Below, one piece after another: positions 18,676 to 28,061 of a DNA stretch of 38,969 bases (the first letter of the stretch is position 1; every line of letters starts with the position of its first letter). The notes beneath the pieces are model-generated. The model was not told the origin of the DNA, searched no databases, and saw nothing but the letters and a program-made list of their open reading frames with translations. This DNA is from Gammaproteobacteria bacterium (GTDB taxonomy: Bacteria; Pseudomonadota; Gammaproteobacteria; SZUA-21): assembly GCA_003233345.1 (NCBI GenBank), contig QILK01000177.1:1-38969 (forward strand), in the 5' to 3' direction. The position numbers and the translations under genes were made by a program.

Positions 18676-19932
18676 ATGAATCTAACTGAATTAAAAACAA
18701 AACCCGCAACAGAGCTAGTGTCAATTGCAGAAAGTATGAGCCTGGATGGACTGGCAAGATCACGAAGACAGGATGTCATATTTGGCATATTAAAAGCGCA
18801 TGCTAGAAGCGGTGAAGATATATTTGGTGATGGAATACTAGAAATTTTGCAGGACGGCTTTGGTTTTTTAAGATCTGCCGATTGCTCATATCTAGCAGGC
18901 CCCGATGATATTTATGTTTCTCCGAGCCAGATTAGACGCTTTAGTTTGCGCACAGGTGATACCGTTGCTGGGAAAATCCGGCCACCTAAAGAAGGAGAAA
19001 GATATTTTGCCTTACTAAAAGTTAAGGAAGTTAATGGCGACTCTCCGGAAAATTCTCGAACAAAAGTACTTTTTGAAAATTTGACACCTCTTTTTGCCAG
19101 AAAAAGAATGACGATGGAATTAGGCAATGGAAGTACAGAGGATATTACCGCTCGAATTATCGATTTGGCCTCGCCGATAGGAAAAGGTCAACGTGGTTTG
19201 ATTGTCTCGCCGCCAAAAGCAGGCAAGACGATGATGCTGCAGAATATTGCTCAATCGATAGCGGCTAATCATCCCGAGTGTCATTTGATTGTACTGTTGA
19301 TTGATGAAAGACCAGAAGAGGTGACAGAAATGGAGCGTTCTGTCAGAGGCGAAGTTATTTCCAGTACCTTTGACGAACCTGCTAATAGACATGTTCAGGT
19401 TGCAGAGATGGTTATCGAAAAGGCCAAACGTCTGGTAGAGCATAAACGCGACGTTGTTATTTTACTTGATTCTATTACTCGGCTGGCGCGAGCCTATAAC
19501 ACGGTTATCCCATCATCCGGTAAAGTACTCACGGGTGGCGTCGATGCCAATGCATTGCACAGGCCGAAGCGGTTTTTTGGTGCGGCACGAAATATTGAAG
19601 AAGGTGGTAGTTTGACTATTGTTGCGACGGCATTAGTCGATACCGGTTCCAGAATGGATGATGTGATTTATGAAGAATTCAAGGGCACCGGTAATATGGA
19701 GATACATCTTGACAGGCGGATTGCCGAACGCCGAGTGTTTCCTTCAATTAATATCAATCGATCCGGTACCCGAAGAGAAGACTATCTAACCTCGGTAGAG
19801 GATTTGCAAAAAATATGGGTGCTTAGAAAAATTCTTAATCCGATGGATGAACTTGAAGCCATGGAATTTATGCTTGATAGACTAAAAGCGACAAAAACAA
19901 ACGCAGAGTTTTTCGATTCTATGAAACGTTAA
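18676..19932 (+). CDS. rho: Transcription termination factor Rho
   Basis: 418-residue hexameric RNA-dependent ATPase/helicase that ends transcription. The N-terminal Rho domain and the RNA-binding cold-shock-like domain ([36 protein letters not shown]) are followed by the ATPase: Walker A SPPKAGKT (about residues 178-185), Walker [18 protein letters not shown]-loop/R-loop region [14 protein letters not shown] and [16 protein letters not shown]. Length equals the usual 415-420. It follows trxA by 211 bases without a terminator. Convergent with glgP, 19 bases apart. Confidence 0.98.
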   Translation: MNLTELKTKPATELVSIAESMSLDGLARSRRQDVIFGILKAHARSGEDIFGDGILEILQDGFGFLRSADCSYLAGPDDIYVSPSQIRRFSLRTGDTVAGKIRPPKEGERYFALLKVKEVNGDSPENSRTKVLFENLTPLFARKRMTMELGNGSTEDITARIIDLASPIGKGQRGLIVSPPKAGKTMMLQNIAQSIAANHPECHLIVLLIDERPEEVTEMERSVRGEVISSTFDEPANRHVQVAEMVIEKAKRLVEHKRDVVILLDSITRLARAYNTVIPSSGKVLTGGVDANALHRPKRFFGAARNIEEGGSLTIVATALVDTGSRMDDVIYEEFKGTGNMEIHLDRRIAERRVFPSININRSGTRREDYLTSVEDLQKIWVLRKILNPMDELEAMEFMLDRLKATKTNAEFFDSMKR

Positions 19933-19951
19933 AAATAGATTTGAAATTAGC

Positions 19952-22510
19952 CTAGTTTACCGGGATTTTCCAGACCTTTTTGGCGTATTCACGAATCGCT
20001 CTGTCGCTGGAAAAATACCCCATAGAAGCAACATTTAGAATAGCTTTTTGAGTCCATATTGATGGCTCTCTTCGAGAGTCTTCCACTAATTTTTGGGAAT
20101 CGATATAGGACTGGTAATCCGCTAATACTAAAAACGGATCAGTTCGGGTGAGTGCATCGACGATTGCATAGTGGCGATCAGGTTGCTCTGGGGAGAAAAA
20201 ACCATCTTCAATCATTTCAATCGCCAAACTTAAAGACGAATTATTTTTCATGTATTCCCGGGGTTTATACAGGCCGCCACGTAAGGCGTCTGCTTCCGGC
20301 GCACGCAACCCAAAAATAAAAATATTTTCTGAACCGACTTGCTCAAGTATTTCAATATTAGCGCCATCCAGTGTGCCTAATGTCAAAGCGCCATTTAGCC
20401 CCAGTTTCATATTGCCAGTGCCAGACGCTTCCGTGCCTGCCAGTGATATTTGCTGTGATAGGTCGGCTGCGGGGATAATATCACCTGCAGTGGTGACGTC
20501 ATAGTTGGGAATGAAGACCAGTCGCAGCTTGTTTAGGGTAACAGGGTCGTTGTTAATGGTTTTACCAACATCATTGATTAGTTTAATAATCAGTTTTGCC
20601 AGATGATAGCCGGGCGCTGCTTTGCCACTGATGATAATGGTTCTTGGGACCATGTTATTGTCGGCGTTATCGCGCAAATTGTTATAAAGTACGATAGCAT
20701 GTAAAAGATTTAGCAATTGTCGTTTATACTCGTGAACACGTTTAATATGGACATCAAACATTGAATGTGGGTTAATAGTGATCCCCAAGCGTTCCCTGAT
20801 CAGTTTGCTAAGGCGGTTTTTATTGGCTTGTTTGACTTTTTGAAATTGATTCTGAAATTTTGAATTGTTTGCGAACTGCTTCAAGCCTTCCAGGGCAGTC
20901 ATATCTTTTTTCCATCCATCACCAATATAGTCAGAGATAAGCGCAGCTAATTGAGGATTTATTAGGTTTAACCAACGTCTTGGGTTGATGCCATTTGTTA
21001 AGTTAACAATCGCGTTTGGACGAAAGTGATGAAAATCGCTTAGCGTTGTTGTTCTTAGTAATTCTGTGTGTATTTTTGAAACGCCGTTTATCGTATGCGA
21101 GCCTACGGCGGCGAGATGGGCCATTCTAAAATGATGAGAGCCGTAGTTGTTTACGATAGATAAACGGGCAACCATTTCTTCATCATTCGGGTATAACTCG
21201 CGTACGTCATCAAGAAAGCGCTGGTTAATTTCAAAAATTATTTGTGCGTGACGAGGAAGTAGTTTTTCAATGAGGGCCACAGGCCAAGTTTCCAGTGCCT
21301 CGGGCATGAGTGTATGGTTAGTGTATGAAAATGTGTTTTTACAAATTCGCCACGCTTCACACCATTCAAGCATATGTTCGTCCATCAGGATTCGCATAAG
21401 CTCTGGAATAGCAATTGCCGGATGGGTATCGTTTAACTGTATTGCAACTCTTTGCGGAAATAATTTTAAATCCCGGTGTTGTTCGTTAAACTGGTGCACA
21501 ATATCTTGTATGGTTGCGCTGACAAAAAAATATTCCTGCTTTAGCCGCAGTTCTTTACCCATTTCTGTCGTATCGTCTGGGTACAATACCCTGGATAAAT
21601 TCTCCGAGCTGGTTTTATCTTTAACCGCATTGATGTAGTTGCCTTCGTTAAAATATTTTAAATCGAAATCACGTGATGCTTTAGCGGTCCATAGCCGCAG
21701 TTGATTTACGCGGTGGTTTTTATATCCGGGAACGAGCATATCATAAGCCATGGCCATCACTTCATGGGTATCGGTCCAGCGATGGTGAATGCGACCGTCT
21801 TTATCGTGCCAGGTTTGCACATTTCCACTAAAGCGTATTGGGTACAATACATCGGGTTGTGGTATTTCCCATGGATTGCCATACCGTAACCAATTTTCGG
21901 GATGTTCTACCTGATATCCATTTTCAATGCGTTGATTAAATATGCCATATTCGTAGCGTATTCCATAGCCAAATCCGGGTACGCCGAGTGTTGCCATTGA
22001 ATCGAGAAAACAGGCTGCGAGACGCCCTAGTCCGCCATTACCGAGGGCGGCGTCCGGTTCTTGCTCTCTGAGCTGTTCCAGATCCAGCCCCAGCTTTAAC
22101 AGTGCGTCGCGACAACCTTTTTCGCAATCTAAAGTGAGCAGCGCATTTTGTAACATTCGACCTATCAAAAATTCAAGTGATAAATAGTAAACTCGTTTTG
22201 TATTTTTGTTGTTATAGTGTTTTGTCGTCTCAATCCATAAATCAATTAATCGGTCTCTAACGACATAAGCCAGCGCCTGGTACCATGAGCGGTTGTTGGC
22301 ATTTAAAGGTTGTTGTCCAATTGTATACTGGAGTCTGTTGATTAATAACGATGTAAAATTATTTTTATCCAGTAGTTTGGATACGGTTTTTGCGCTTGAG
22401 CGGAATTTTATCATGGGCTGTTTGTCTGTAATCAATGTGTGTTTTTTATTAGGTATAGCAGAGTCGTGGATAACAGGAAGGTTGAAACAAAAAAAATTAT
22501 TTTTATTCAT
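19952..22510 (-). CDS. glgP: Glycogen/starch/alpha-glucan phosphorylase
   Basis: 852-residue GT35 enzyme releasing glucose-1-phosphate from glycogen or maltodextrin using pyridoxal phosphate. Motifs: YLSLEFLIGRMLQNAL, DAALGNGGLGRLAACFLDSMAT, and the cofactor lysine in EASGTGNMKLGLNG. Family length is about 815-840, so the N-terminal ~32 residues before a second ATG (22414, MIKFRSS) may not be translated; neither ATG has a clear ribosome site. No other glycogen gene is adjacent, so it appears to be a single-gene unit. Confidence 0.96.
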   Translation of the reverse strand: MNKNNFFCFNLPVIHDSAIPNKKHTLITDKQPMIKFRSSAKTVSKLLDKNNFTSLLINRLQYTIGQQPLNANNRSWYQALAYVVRDRLIDLWIETTKHYNNKNTKRVYYLSLEFLIGRMLQNALLTLDCEKGCRDALLKLGLDLEQLREQEPDAALGNGGLGRLAACFLDSMATLGVPGFGYGIRYEYGIFNQRIENGYQVEHPENWLRYGNPWEIPQPDVLYPIRFSGNVQTWHDKDGRIHHRWTDTHEVMAMAYDMLVPGYKNHRVNQLRLWTAKASRDFDLKYFNEGNYINAVKDKTSSENLSRVLYPDDTTEMGKELRLKQEYFFVSATIQDIVHQFNEQHRDLKLFPQRVAIQLNDTHPAIAIPELMRILMDEHMLEWCEAWRICKNTFSYTNHTLMPEALETWPVALIEKLLPRHAQIIFEINQRFLDDVRELYPNDEEMVARLSIVNNYGSHHFRMAHLAAVGSHTINGVSKIHTELLRTTTLSDFHHFRPNAIVNLTNGINPRRWLNLINPQLAALISDYIGDGWKKDMTALEGLKQFANNSKFQNQFQKVKQANKNRLSKLIRERLGITINPHSMFDVHIKRVHEYKRQLLNLLHAIVLYNNLRDNADNNMVPRTIIISGKAAPGYHLAKLIIKLINDVGKTINNDPVTLNKLRLVFIPNYDVTTAGDIIPAADLSQQISLAGTEASGTGNMKLGLNGALTLGTLDGANIEILEQVGSENIFIFGLRAPEADALRGGLYKPREYMKNNSSLSLAIEMIEDGFFSPEQPDRHYAIVDALTRTDPFLVLADYQSYIDSQKLVEDSRREPSIWTQKAILNVASMGYFSSDRAIREYAKKVWKIPVN

Positions 22511-22605
22511 TCAAACCAATTACTTACAGATTTTTGTAACTTTTTAGTCAAAATCTGACGACTCGTGTAAAATATTATAGCAATTCTAATTAATTGGAGC
22601 TGAGC

Positions 22606-23082
22606 ATGCACAGGATAGGTTTTGTATTTTTAATTTGTATTTCATCGGCCTGCAGTGGTTCAAATGTTGAGGACTCGAAACTACAAAAACGTTATATCAC
22701 TACCGGCACATTTGACGAAGTTAAAGACAATGTGGTTGACGCGTTAACGGATAAGGGGTTGGTGGTTAATAATATTGCGCACATTGGTAAGATGCTTAAA
22801 CGTACAGGAAAGGACTTGGGTGAATCAAAAACGATATACTCAAAAGCAGAAAATATTGAGTTTTGTAGTGCGACCGTTTCCCGAAAAACGATGGAGGCGG
22901 ATGCTCACAATATAATTTATTGTCCGTACATTATTTCTGTATATGCTTTGACTAAAGAGCCGAAAAAGGTTTATATTTCCTATAGAAAATTGCCCCGCCT
23001 TGCGAATAAAAAATCTGATGCTGCCTTGCAATTGGTCGAAAAATTACTGGATGACATTATAAAAGAGGCAGTCAATCAATAA
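22606..23082 (+). CDS. DUF302-domain envelope protein, probable lipoprotein
   Basis: 158 residues. The ATG at 22606 has GGAG 6 bases upstream, so I reject the in-frame TTG at 22594. A short hydrophobic signal (FVFLICISSAC) ends in a plausible but weak lipobox with Cys16. The mature part (TFDEVKDNVVDALTDKGLVV ... IGKMLKRTG ... IEFCSATVSRKTMEAD ... VYISYRKLP) matches the DUF302 pattern, a small alpha/beta domain of unknown function. Two further cysteines lie in EFCSAT and IIYCPY. It stands just upstream of the S8 protease pair, same direction, but a separate unit is likely. Confidence 0.78.
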   Translation: MHRIGFVFLICISSACSGSNVEDSKLQKRYITTGTFDEVKDNVVDALTDKGLVVNNIAHIGKMLKRTGKDLGESKTIYSKAENIEFCSATVSRKTMEADAHNIIYCPYIISVYALTKEPKKVYISYRKLPRLANKKSDAALQLVEKLLDDIIKEAVNQ

Positions 23083-23117
23083 TATAAGAATCTAACCGCA
23101 TTTTGTTGATATTAAAT

Positions 23118-23146
23118 TGAACGGGTTAAGGATTGCTTGCGACTAA
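23118..23146 (+). promoter_or_regulatory. Weak candidate ECF-sigma promoter before the first S8 protease
   Basis: TGAACGG (23118-23124), 16 bases, GACTAA (23141-23146). It has the same spacing as the two well-matched motifs near 29361-29444 (GGAATAA, N16, GTCTAA) and shares GAA in the -35 and four of six positions or more in the -10. A TATAAT at 23148-23153 without a good -35 is an alternative. About 118 bases before the start codon. Confidence 0.3.
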
Positions 23147-23263
23147 CTATAATTGTAGGCAGCCTCGATTGATAAACCCGGATTTTATATAGGGGTTTTA
23201 ACCTTAATATCAATTGCCAGTTGCTGTCATTTACCACTTGAGTATGGATAGTTGGGTAACAAA

Positions 23264-25528
23264 ATGATTAGCTTAGATAATTTAAAGTTAGGGGCATTCC
23301 TCGCCGGACTAATAACGTCTGCGGTTGCCACTGGGAATGTGATTTTAACTAATTACTATTTCGGTACTTCGGTTTTAATTATTACGCAAGGGCAAGTTGG
23401 TTTTGGAATTGGTCAAGATAAACATAATTTTTTAAAAGGCAATGCTGGCCACCAGGGTGGCACAAGCCACTCTTCCCATCGGCGATATGGTCAACATTCA
23501 AAGCGAATAAGGCAACACCAGAGACCCCGCAGAGGGATGCATCTTCGTATGAATGCGGGTACGGATGCGGGTACCGATAAGGGCTATAAAGAAAATCGGC
23601 ACCAACACAGAAAGATTTCTCCACAAAGAGTGTATCCTGGCAGATTAAACCGATACCCTGCTGTTGGTAATAGACAACACAGAAGAGTAGATCATTATTC
23701 AGATGGCTATCGACACCACCGGTTCAATCAGGATCACAGGCACAGACAAAATTTTTATCAACCCGAGATTGACCATAATCATTCGCGTAATTTTCAACGC
23801 TCAACACTTCGGTATCATAGCAAAAAATATCGTCGGGATAGACATGATATTAGCCATGGCGGTTATAAACGGCGTAATTATCGCGGTGGTGGAAAAAGGA
23901 TACGCAATCGTAACTGCCGTAGAAAAAATTGTAACAGAGTCAGAAATCGTTCCGGAAAACAGCCTAGATCTTCACATACAAAGCCTTGTCGTGGCAAAGC
24001 TTGTCTTAATGCAGATCGAGCAAAACCACCGCGTCTCTGTAAAGGCCGGGACTGTGTTTCCAGTCATTATCCTGACCCAAAACCTTGCCGAGGAAAACGT
24101 TGTTCTGCAAATAACGACCCGGGTCATCAACCGTGCAAAGGAAAACATTGCGTAGGGTCCGCATCCACTGATCCACAACCTTGTCGTGGTAAACAATGTG
24201 GTGGCAATGCTTATCCGTCAGTGACTAATCCAGCTAGTAGAATAAAACCGTATCGTTATTCTTCGCGCGATAGAACTTCTGCTCGCCCAAAAAATATTCC
24301 GCGACATTATTTACCGCCTAAAAGGCCTGGTTTGTCATCGACTGCCGCTATACCCAAACGTGTTCAGCCGCCGGTGCGTTTTATGAAAAAGCAGGTTATG
24401 ATTGCAATGGACATGAGTAGTGATATGAAAAAGCTCAATGCTGATCTCGCTGCTAAAGGTTATAAACTGAAAAGCTCGAAAAAATATTTAGCGATTGATA
24501 TTGCTTTGAATATATATACCGTGCCAGATCGAACTGATGTTGAACAAGCTGTGGGCTCGCTTAGGAGCCGTTATCCTGATTTTATAATTGACGCAAATCA
24601 TCTTTATGATTTACATGATGGTGAAACAGGAAAGCAAAAACAAATCTTACAGTGGGGTAAGGTAACAAAATCCTGTGGCAAAGGCCTAAAGATAGGATTA
24701 CTCGATACGGATCTGCAATCAAATCATACGATGTTTGCCGGAAGGGAAATCACCCGTAAAAGTTTCTTGCCGCCTGGGGAAAAACCAGCGCCCAAATTTC
24801 ATGCGACCGCGATCACTTCAATTTGGATAAGCGAAAAGACTGGGCTGGCACCCAGTGCCAAGGTATATGTTGCCAGTGTGTTTCGTCGTGAAAATAAAAA
24901 ACAGATTAACACCAGTACTGAGTGGTTGTTGTCCGGGCTGAGCTGGCTGGCCGAACAGGAAGTGGATGTGATTAATTTAAGCTTTGGTGGTCCTGCCAAT
25001 AAGGTCTTTGAAAAAGCGATATCCAATGTGCAAAAAAAGGGAATGATATTGGTAGCGTCAGCGGGTAATAATGGACCGGCAGCGCCACCGGTATTTCCGG
25101 CGGCACATAAAGGCGTTATTGCAGTTACGGCTGTCGATAACAAATTGAAGTTATATAACAGGGCAAATAATGGAGACTATATTGACTTTGCAGCACCTGG
25201 CGTGAACATTCTGGTGGCCAAACCAGGCAACGGTAAAAAAATTGTTTCCGGCACTTCGTATGCAGCGCCTTATGTTGCGGCAGCAGTGGCTATACTCAAG
25301 CAAAGTGACAAGGCTGATTTTAAAACACAAATTAAACATTTAAAATCGACGTCAAAAGACTTGGGGCAGGAAGGTAAAGACAACAAGTATGGATACGGGT
25401 TGATTCAGCTAAAAAATGCATGTGTCATTGCGAGTGCTAGCAAAGGAAGTAAATCTGTTGCGTTTGCAAGTGAGAGCAAGCAAGTGATACAAAATTATAA
25501 ATCAAAAATATTAAGTTCCAGTCAATAG
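23264..25528 (+). CDS. Subtilisin-like S8 serine protease with His/Arg-rich and CxGxxC-repeat N-terminal region
   Basis: 754 residues from the ATG at 23264 (an in-frame TTG at 23252 is less likely). Order: signal-like hydrophobic segment (about residues 8-30); short segment TSVLIITQGQVGFGIG shared with the next gene; a very basic low-complexity stretch (about 55-235) dominated by Arg, His, Asn, Tyr, Gly; five CxGxxC repeats (242-312) plus a degenerate CRRKNC (218-223); a propeptide-like region (about 360-450, VMIAMDMSSDMKKL...); then the S8 domain. The catalytic residues appear intact: Asp481 (LLDTD), His513 (HATAITSIW), oxyanion Asn602 (SAGNNGP), Ser665 (SGTSYAAP). The Asp motif is DTD rather than DTG. 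Probably secreted or periplasmic; substrate unknown. Tandem paralogue of the next gene. Confidence 0.88.
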   Translation: MISLDNLKLGAFLAGLITSAVATGNVILTNYYFGTSVLIITQGQVGFGIGQDKHNFLKGNAGHQGGTSHSSHRRYGQHSKRIRQHQRPRRGMHLRMNAGTDAGTDKGYKENRHQHRKISPQRVYPGRLNRYPAVGNRQHRRVDHYSDGYRHHRFNQDHRHRQNFYQPEIDHNHSRNFQRSTLRYHSKKYRRDRHDISHGGYKRRNYRGGGKRIRNRNCRRKNCNRVRNRSGKQPRSSHTKPCRGKACLNADRAKPPRLCKGRDCVSSHYPDPKPCRGKRCSANNDPGHQPCKGKHCVGSASTDPQPCRGKQCGGNAYPSVTNPASRIKPYRYSSRDRTSARPKNIPRHYLPPKRPGLSSTAAIPKRVQPPVRFMKKQVMIAMDMSSDMKKLNADLAAKGYKLKSSKKYLAIDIALNIYTVPDRTDVEQAVGSLRSRYPDFIIDANHLYDLHDGETGKQKQILQWGKVTKSCGKGLKIGLLDTDLQSNHTMFAGREITRKSFLPPGEKPAPKFHATAITSIWISEKTGLAPSAKVYVASVFRRENKKQINTSTEWLLSGLSWLAEQEVDVINLSFGGPANKVFEKAISNVQKKGMILVASAGNNGPAAPPVFPAAHKGVIAVTAVDNKLKLYNRANNGDYIDFAAPGVNILVAKPGNGKKIVSGTSYAAPYVAAAVAILKQSDKADFKTQIKHLKSTSKDLGQEGKDNKYGYGLIQLKNACVIASASKGSKSVAFASESKQVIQNYKSKILSSSQ
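23984..24199 (+). repeat. Five in-frame CxGxxC peptide repeats inside the first S8 protease
   Basis: Units PCRGKAC, LCKGRDC, PCRGKRC, PCKGKHC and PCRGKQC have first cysteines at residues 242, 259, 275, 291 and 307, a period of 17 then 16, 16, 16. The codons for the same residues differ between units (TGT/TGC, CGT/CGA/AAA, GGC/GGA/GGT), so the peptide and not the DNA is conserved, which argues for selection on the protein. Confidence 0.85.
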
Positions 25529-25863
25529 TTTTTACATCGTTTACTCGCAATCCTTGTGGGTAATTATTTCAATTTAGAACAATAACTTTAAATATTTAGA
25601 ATTTGTTAAGCGAAGCTTAATAAGTTTGTTTACTTTTACCTTGCAAACGGCGTTTGATTAGGCGAAAGAACAGCAATTTTGTTTTTTTTGCTGACAGTTA
25701 TAGATCTTAGGATTACAATATAGGGTAGCAAGCGCAACACACATCAACAAAGAAGATGAAATATTAGCCGATAGAAAACCGAAAATTTATTAAGTAGGCT
25801 GTAGGTTTTTTACGAGCAGTAATAATTGATCTGATACTGAATTACCAATCCAGGGATACAACT
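25529..25863 (+). other. Intergenic region between the two S8 genes
   Basis: 335 bases. No clear terminator for the first S8 gene. The only feature I can support is the sigma-70-like promoter at 25691-25719, about 145 bases before the second S8 start; the rest is AT-rich without visible structure. Confidence 0.55.
25691..25719 (+). promoter_or_regulatory. Probable sigma-70 promoter of the second S8 protease
   Basis: CTGACA (25691-25696), exactly 17 bases, TACAAT (25714-25719). It matches 5/6 at both hexamers. This suggests that the second protease has its own housekeeping promoter rather than the ECF-type motif seen near 29361-29444. Confidence 0.6.
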
Positions 25864-28005
25864 ATGACTCGTAGACTAAGAAAAATTGATTTAGCTAAAG
25901 TATTCATCGCTATTTCGGCTTTTACGCTTACACCTGCAACGATCTATGCAAATTCATTTTTCACTTCATCGACATTAGTGGTTTATTCACAAGGGTCGGT
26001 TGCGCTCGGTTCTGGAATACTGGTTCGTGGGGATAAGGGGCATCACCATAAAGAGACTCGTGTTAGAGGGCCAAGGCATGGTCACTCTCATAGTAGACAT
26101 GGTCACATAATAGAACATCGACATAGAGAGGTTCGGGTGCGGACTCCCCTGGTAAGAATCCGAAGTGGAAACCATATTGGCAAGCAATATACTACAGGGC
26201 ATGGTGGTAGACAGTATGTACCTGGCTATAGCACTCGAACGTATACGCCCAGCAAAATTAATAGTGGGCATTATATTCAGGCGGGTCCTGCAAAGAGATA
26301 CTATAATCCCAGATCTGGGAAAAACACTAATTCGAGTAGCGGACGCAATCCTAATAAGAACGCTTATGTTGTTCCAGCACGAACGCCAGCGTGTCTTAAT
26401 CGTAAAGGTGGTTGTGGCGGCCACACTGGTCACAGCCCTGGTAATGCTATGCAATCGGGTAATGTTGCTGTCGGTTATGTGCCTGTAACCGGACAAAAGC
26501 CTCCGCCAAATATTACCGGGCATAATCCAGGTGGGACTAACTATCCGGGTGGTTCTACTTACCCAGGTGGTCCAAACAATCCTGGTAACACTGGGGGTCC
26601 TGGTAATCCCGGTACCCCAATTGATCCGAATAATGGTATTGTATCGTCAGTAAATCCACTTTCACCAAGTGTTGTTGGGGATGAAAGGCCAGCAGAGTTC
26701 ACGACAGAATTTGATATCGTTGATCCAGGTGATGTTGCATCAGCTGGAAAGCTTGACAAACAAGCGCATCGAAAAATTAAATTCGTCAAAGGCAGGCATA
26801 TGCCGCAGCAAGTTATGATCGCAATGGATATTAGCGGCCATATGAAAAAAGTTGATGGGGCGCTGGGTAAGAAGGGATATAAACTCCGAAGTTCAAATAA
26901 ATTTAGCGCGCTTGATCTTGCGCTCAATGTGTATACCATCCCCAAAAAGCTTTCAGTTAAACGTGCTGTCACGTCACTACGCAAAGCATATCCTACGTTT
27001 ATCGTTGATGCCAACCATATGTACGATCTGCATGCGGGCGCATCAAGTAAGCAAAAATCCATTTTACAATGGGGTGCAGTGCCAAAAAGTTGTGGTAAAG
27101 GCTTAAAAATCGGGTTACTCGATACCGGCCTTGAATCTGGACACAGCGCGCTTAAGGGCCGATATATAAAAAGCAAAAATTTTCTACCCAAAAACGAAAA
27201 ACCGGCGCCGAAATCACATGCGACGGCGATTACTTCAATATGGTTAGGCAAAAAAACCGGACTTGCACCGAGTGCACAGGTTTATGTTGCCAGTGTTTTC
27301 CGCCGTGAAAAGCAGAAAAAACAAAATAAAACATTGGTCAATACCAATACGCTTTGGTTGCTTTCAGGGCTTGATTGGCTGGTCAGGCAGAATGTCGATG
27401 TTATTAATCTTAGTTTTGGCGGTCCTATCAATAAAGTATTTGAAAAAGCGATTGTCAACGTTCAAAGAAAAGGCATGGTGTTTGTTGCATCCGCCGGGAA
27501 CAATGGTCCCGATGCGCCAGCGGTATTCCCGGCGGCACATGGAGATGTGATAGCTGTTACGGCTATCGACAGTAAACTGAAAATTTATAGTCAAGCGAAT
27601 GCCGGTCAATATATTGATTTTGCAGCGCCAGGTGTCAACATACTCGTGGCTAAACCAGGTAATGGTAAAAAAATAGTATCGGGTACATCGTATGCAGCAC
27701 CTTTTGTTGCTGCAGCGGTTGCCATGCTCAATCAAAATCAGCAAAAAGGTTTGCAAAGCAAGATGAGGTACTTAAAGACCACTTCTAAGGATCTTGGTAT
27801 CAAAGGAAAAGATCCAGCTTTTGGTTGGGGTTTGATACAAATGACAAACGCCTGTGTCGCTTTTTCTAATAGTAAGAAGTCTAAAATTAAGACTGCAAGT
27901 ATTCTTAAGACTAATAGTCTGAAAAGAAAAAAGCATGGAAAAATGACTATTAGCAAGAAAAACAAAAGCAAAAAACCGAAAAAAGCGAAAGTTAGTAAAA
28001 AATAG
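25864..28005 (+). CDS. Subtilisin-like S8 serine protease, paralogue with His-rich, Pro/Gly-rich and Lys-rich regions
   Basis: 713 residues; ATG preceded by AGGGA. Order: signal peptide (about 1-29, ending TPATIYA-N); STLVVYSQGSVALGSG, matching the paralogue; a His/Arg-rich stretch (about 58-95, HGHSHSRHGHIIEHRHR); a CLNRKGGC pair; a PGG/NPG-rich linker (about 215-260); propeptide-like region (about 315-400); S8 domain with Asp420 (LLDTGLESGH), His452, Asn546 and Ser609 (SGTSYAAP); and a Lys-rich tail (KKNKSKKPKKAKVSKK). The protease halves of the two paralogues align almost throughout (FDFAAPGVNILVAKPGNGKK-type blocks are nearly identical), while the N-terminal regions do not. A strong terminator follows. 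Confidence 0.9.
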   Translation: MTRRLRKIDLAKVFIAISAFTLTPATIYANSFFTSSTLVVYSQGSVALGSGILVRGDKGHHHKETRVRGPRHGHSHSRHGHIIEHRHREVRVRTPLVRIRSGNHIGKQYTTGHGGRQYVPGYSTRTYTPSKINSGHYIQAGPAKRYYNPRSGKNTNSSSGRNPNKNAYVVPARTPACLNRKGGCGGHTGHSPGNAMQSGNVAVGYVPVTGQKPPPNITGHNPGGTNYPGGSTYPGGPNNPGNTGGPGNPGTPIDPNNGIVSSVNPLSPSVVGDERPAEFTTEFDIVDPGDVASAGKLDKQAHRKIKFVKGRHMPQQVMIAMDISGHMKKVDGALGKKGYKLRSSNKFSALDLALNVYTIPKKLSVKRAVTSLRKAYPTFIVDANHMYDLHAGASSKQKSILQWGAVPKSCGKGLKIGLLDTGLESGHSALKGRYIKSKNFLPKNEKPAPKSHATAITSIWLGKKTGLAPSAQVYVASVFRREKQKKQNKTLVNTNTLWLLSGLDWLVRQNVDVINLSFGGPINKVFEKAIVNVQRKGMVFVASAGNNGPDAPAVFPAAHGDVIAVTAIDSKLKIYSQANAGQYIDFAAPGVNILVAKPGNGKKIVSGTSYAAPFVAAAVAMLNQNQQKGLQSKMRYLKTTSKDLGIKGKDPAFGWGLIQMTNACVAFSNSKKSKIKTASILKTNSLKRKKHGKMTISKKNKSKKPKKAKVSKK

Positions 28006-28028
28006 CCTAACAATAGTTTTAGTAAACG

Positions 28029-28059
28029 ACCCGGATTCATAGATTGAATCCGGGTTTTT
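28029..28059 (+). terminator. Rho-independent terminator after the second S8 gene
   Basis: Perfect 11-bp stem (28029-28039 with 28045-28055), 5-base loop TAGAT, followed by a run of T to 28059. It lies just before the convergent anti-sigma gene, which ends at 28062; on the minus strand there is no U-tract. Confidence 0.92.
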
Positions 28060-28061
28060 AA

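Noticed and set aside
22594-22605. TTG start for the DUF302 lipoprotein
   Set aside because: The ATG at 22606 has GGAG at the right distance and gives a proper signal peptide starting with a basic residue.
23703-24155. 150-residue alternative-frame ORF inside the first S8 gene
   Set aside because: It overlaps the His/Arg-rich region in another frame; CGN/CAY-rich codons shifted by one give long hydrophobic ORFs. The in-frame CxGxxC repeats with synonymous differences show that the main frame is the selected one, so I also reject a frameshift explanation of the basic region.
26165-26488. 107-residue alternative-frame ORF in the second S8 gene
   Set aside because: Same composition artefact as in the paralogue, over the low-complexity N-terminal region.
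26559-27251. 230-residue ORF antisense to the second S8 gene
   Set aside because: It is fully contained in a well-supported gene with intact protease motifs, has no ribosome site that I can see, and no domain pattern.
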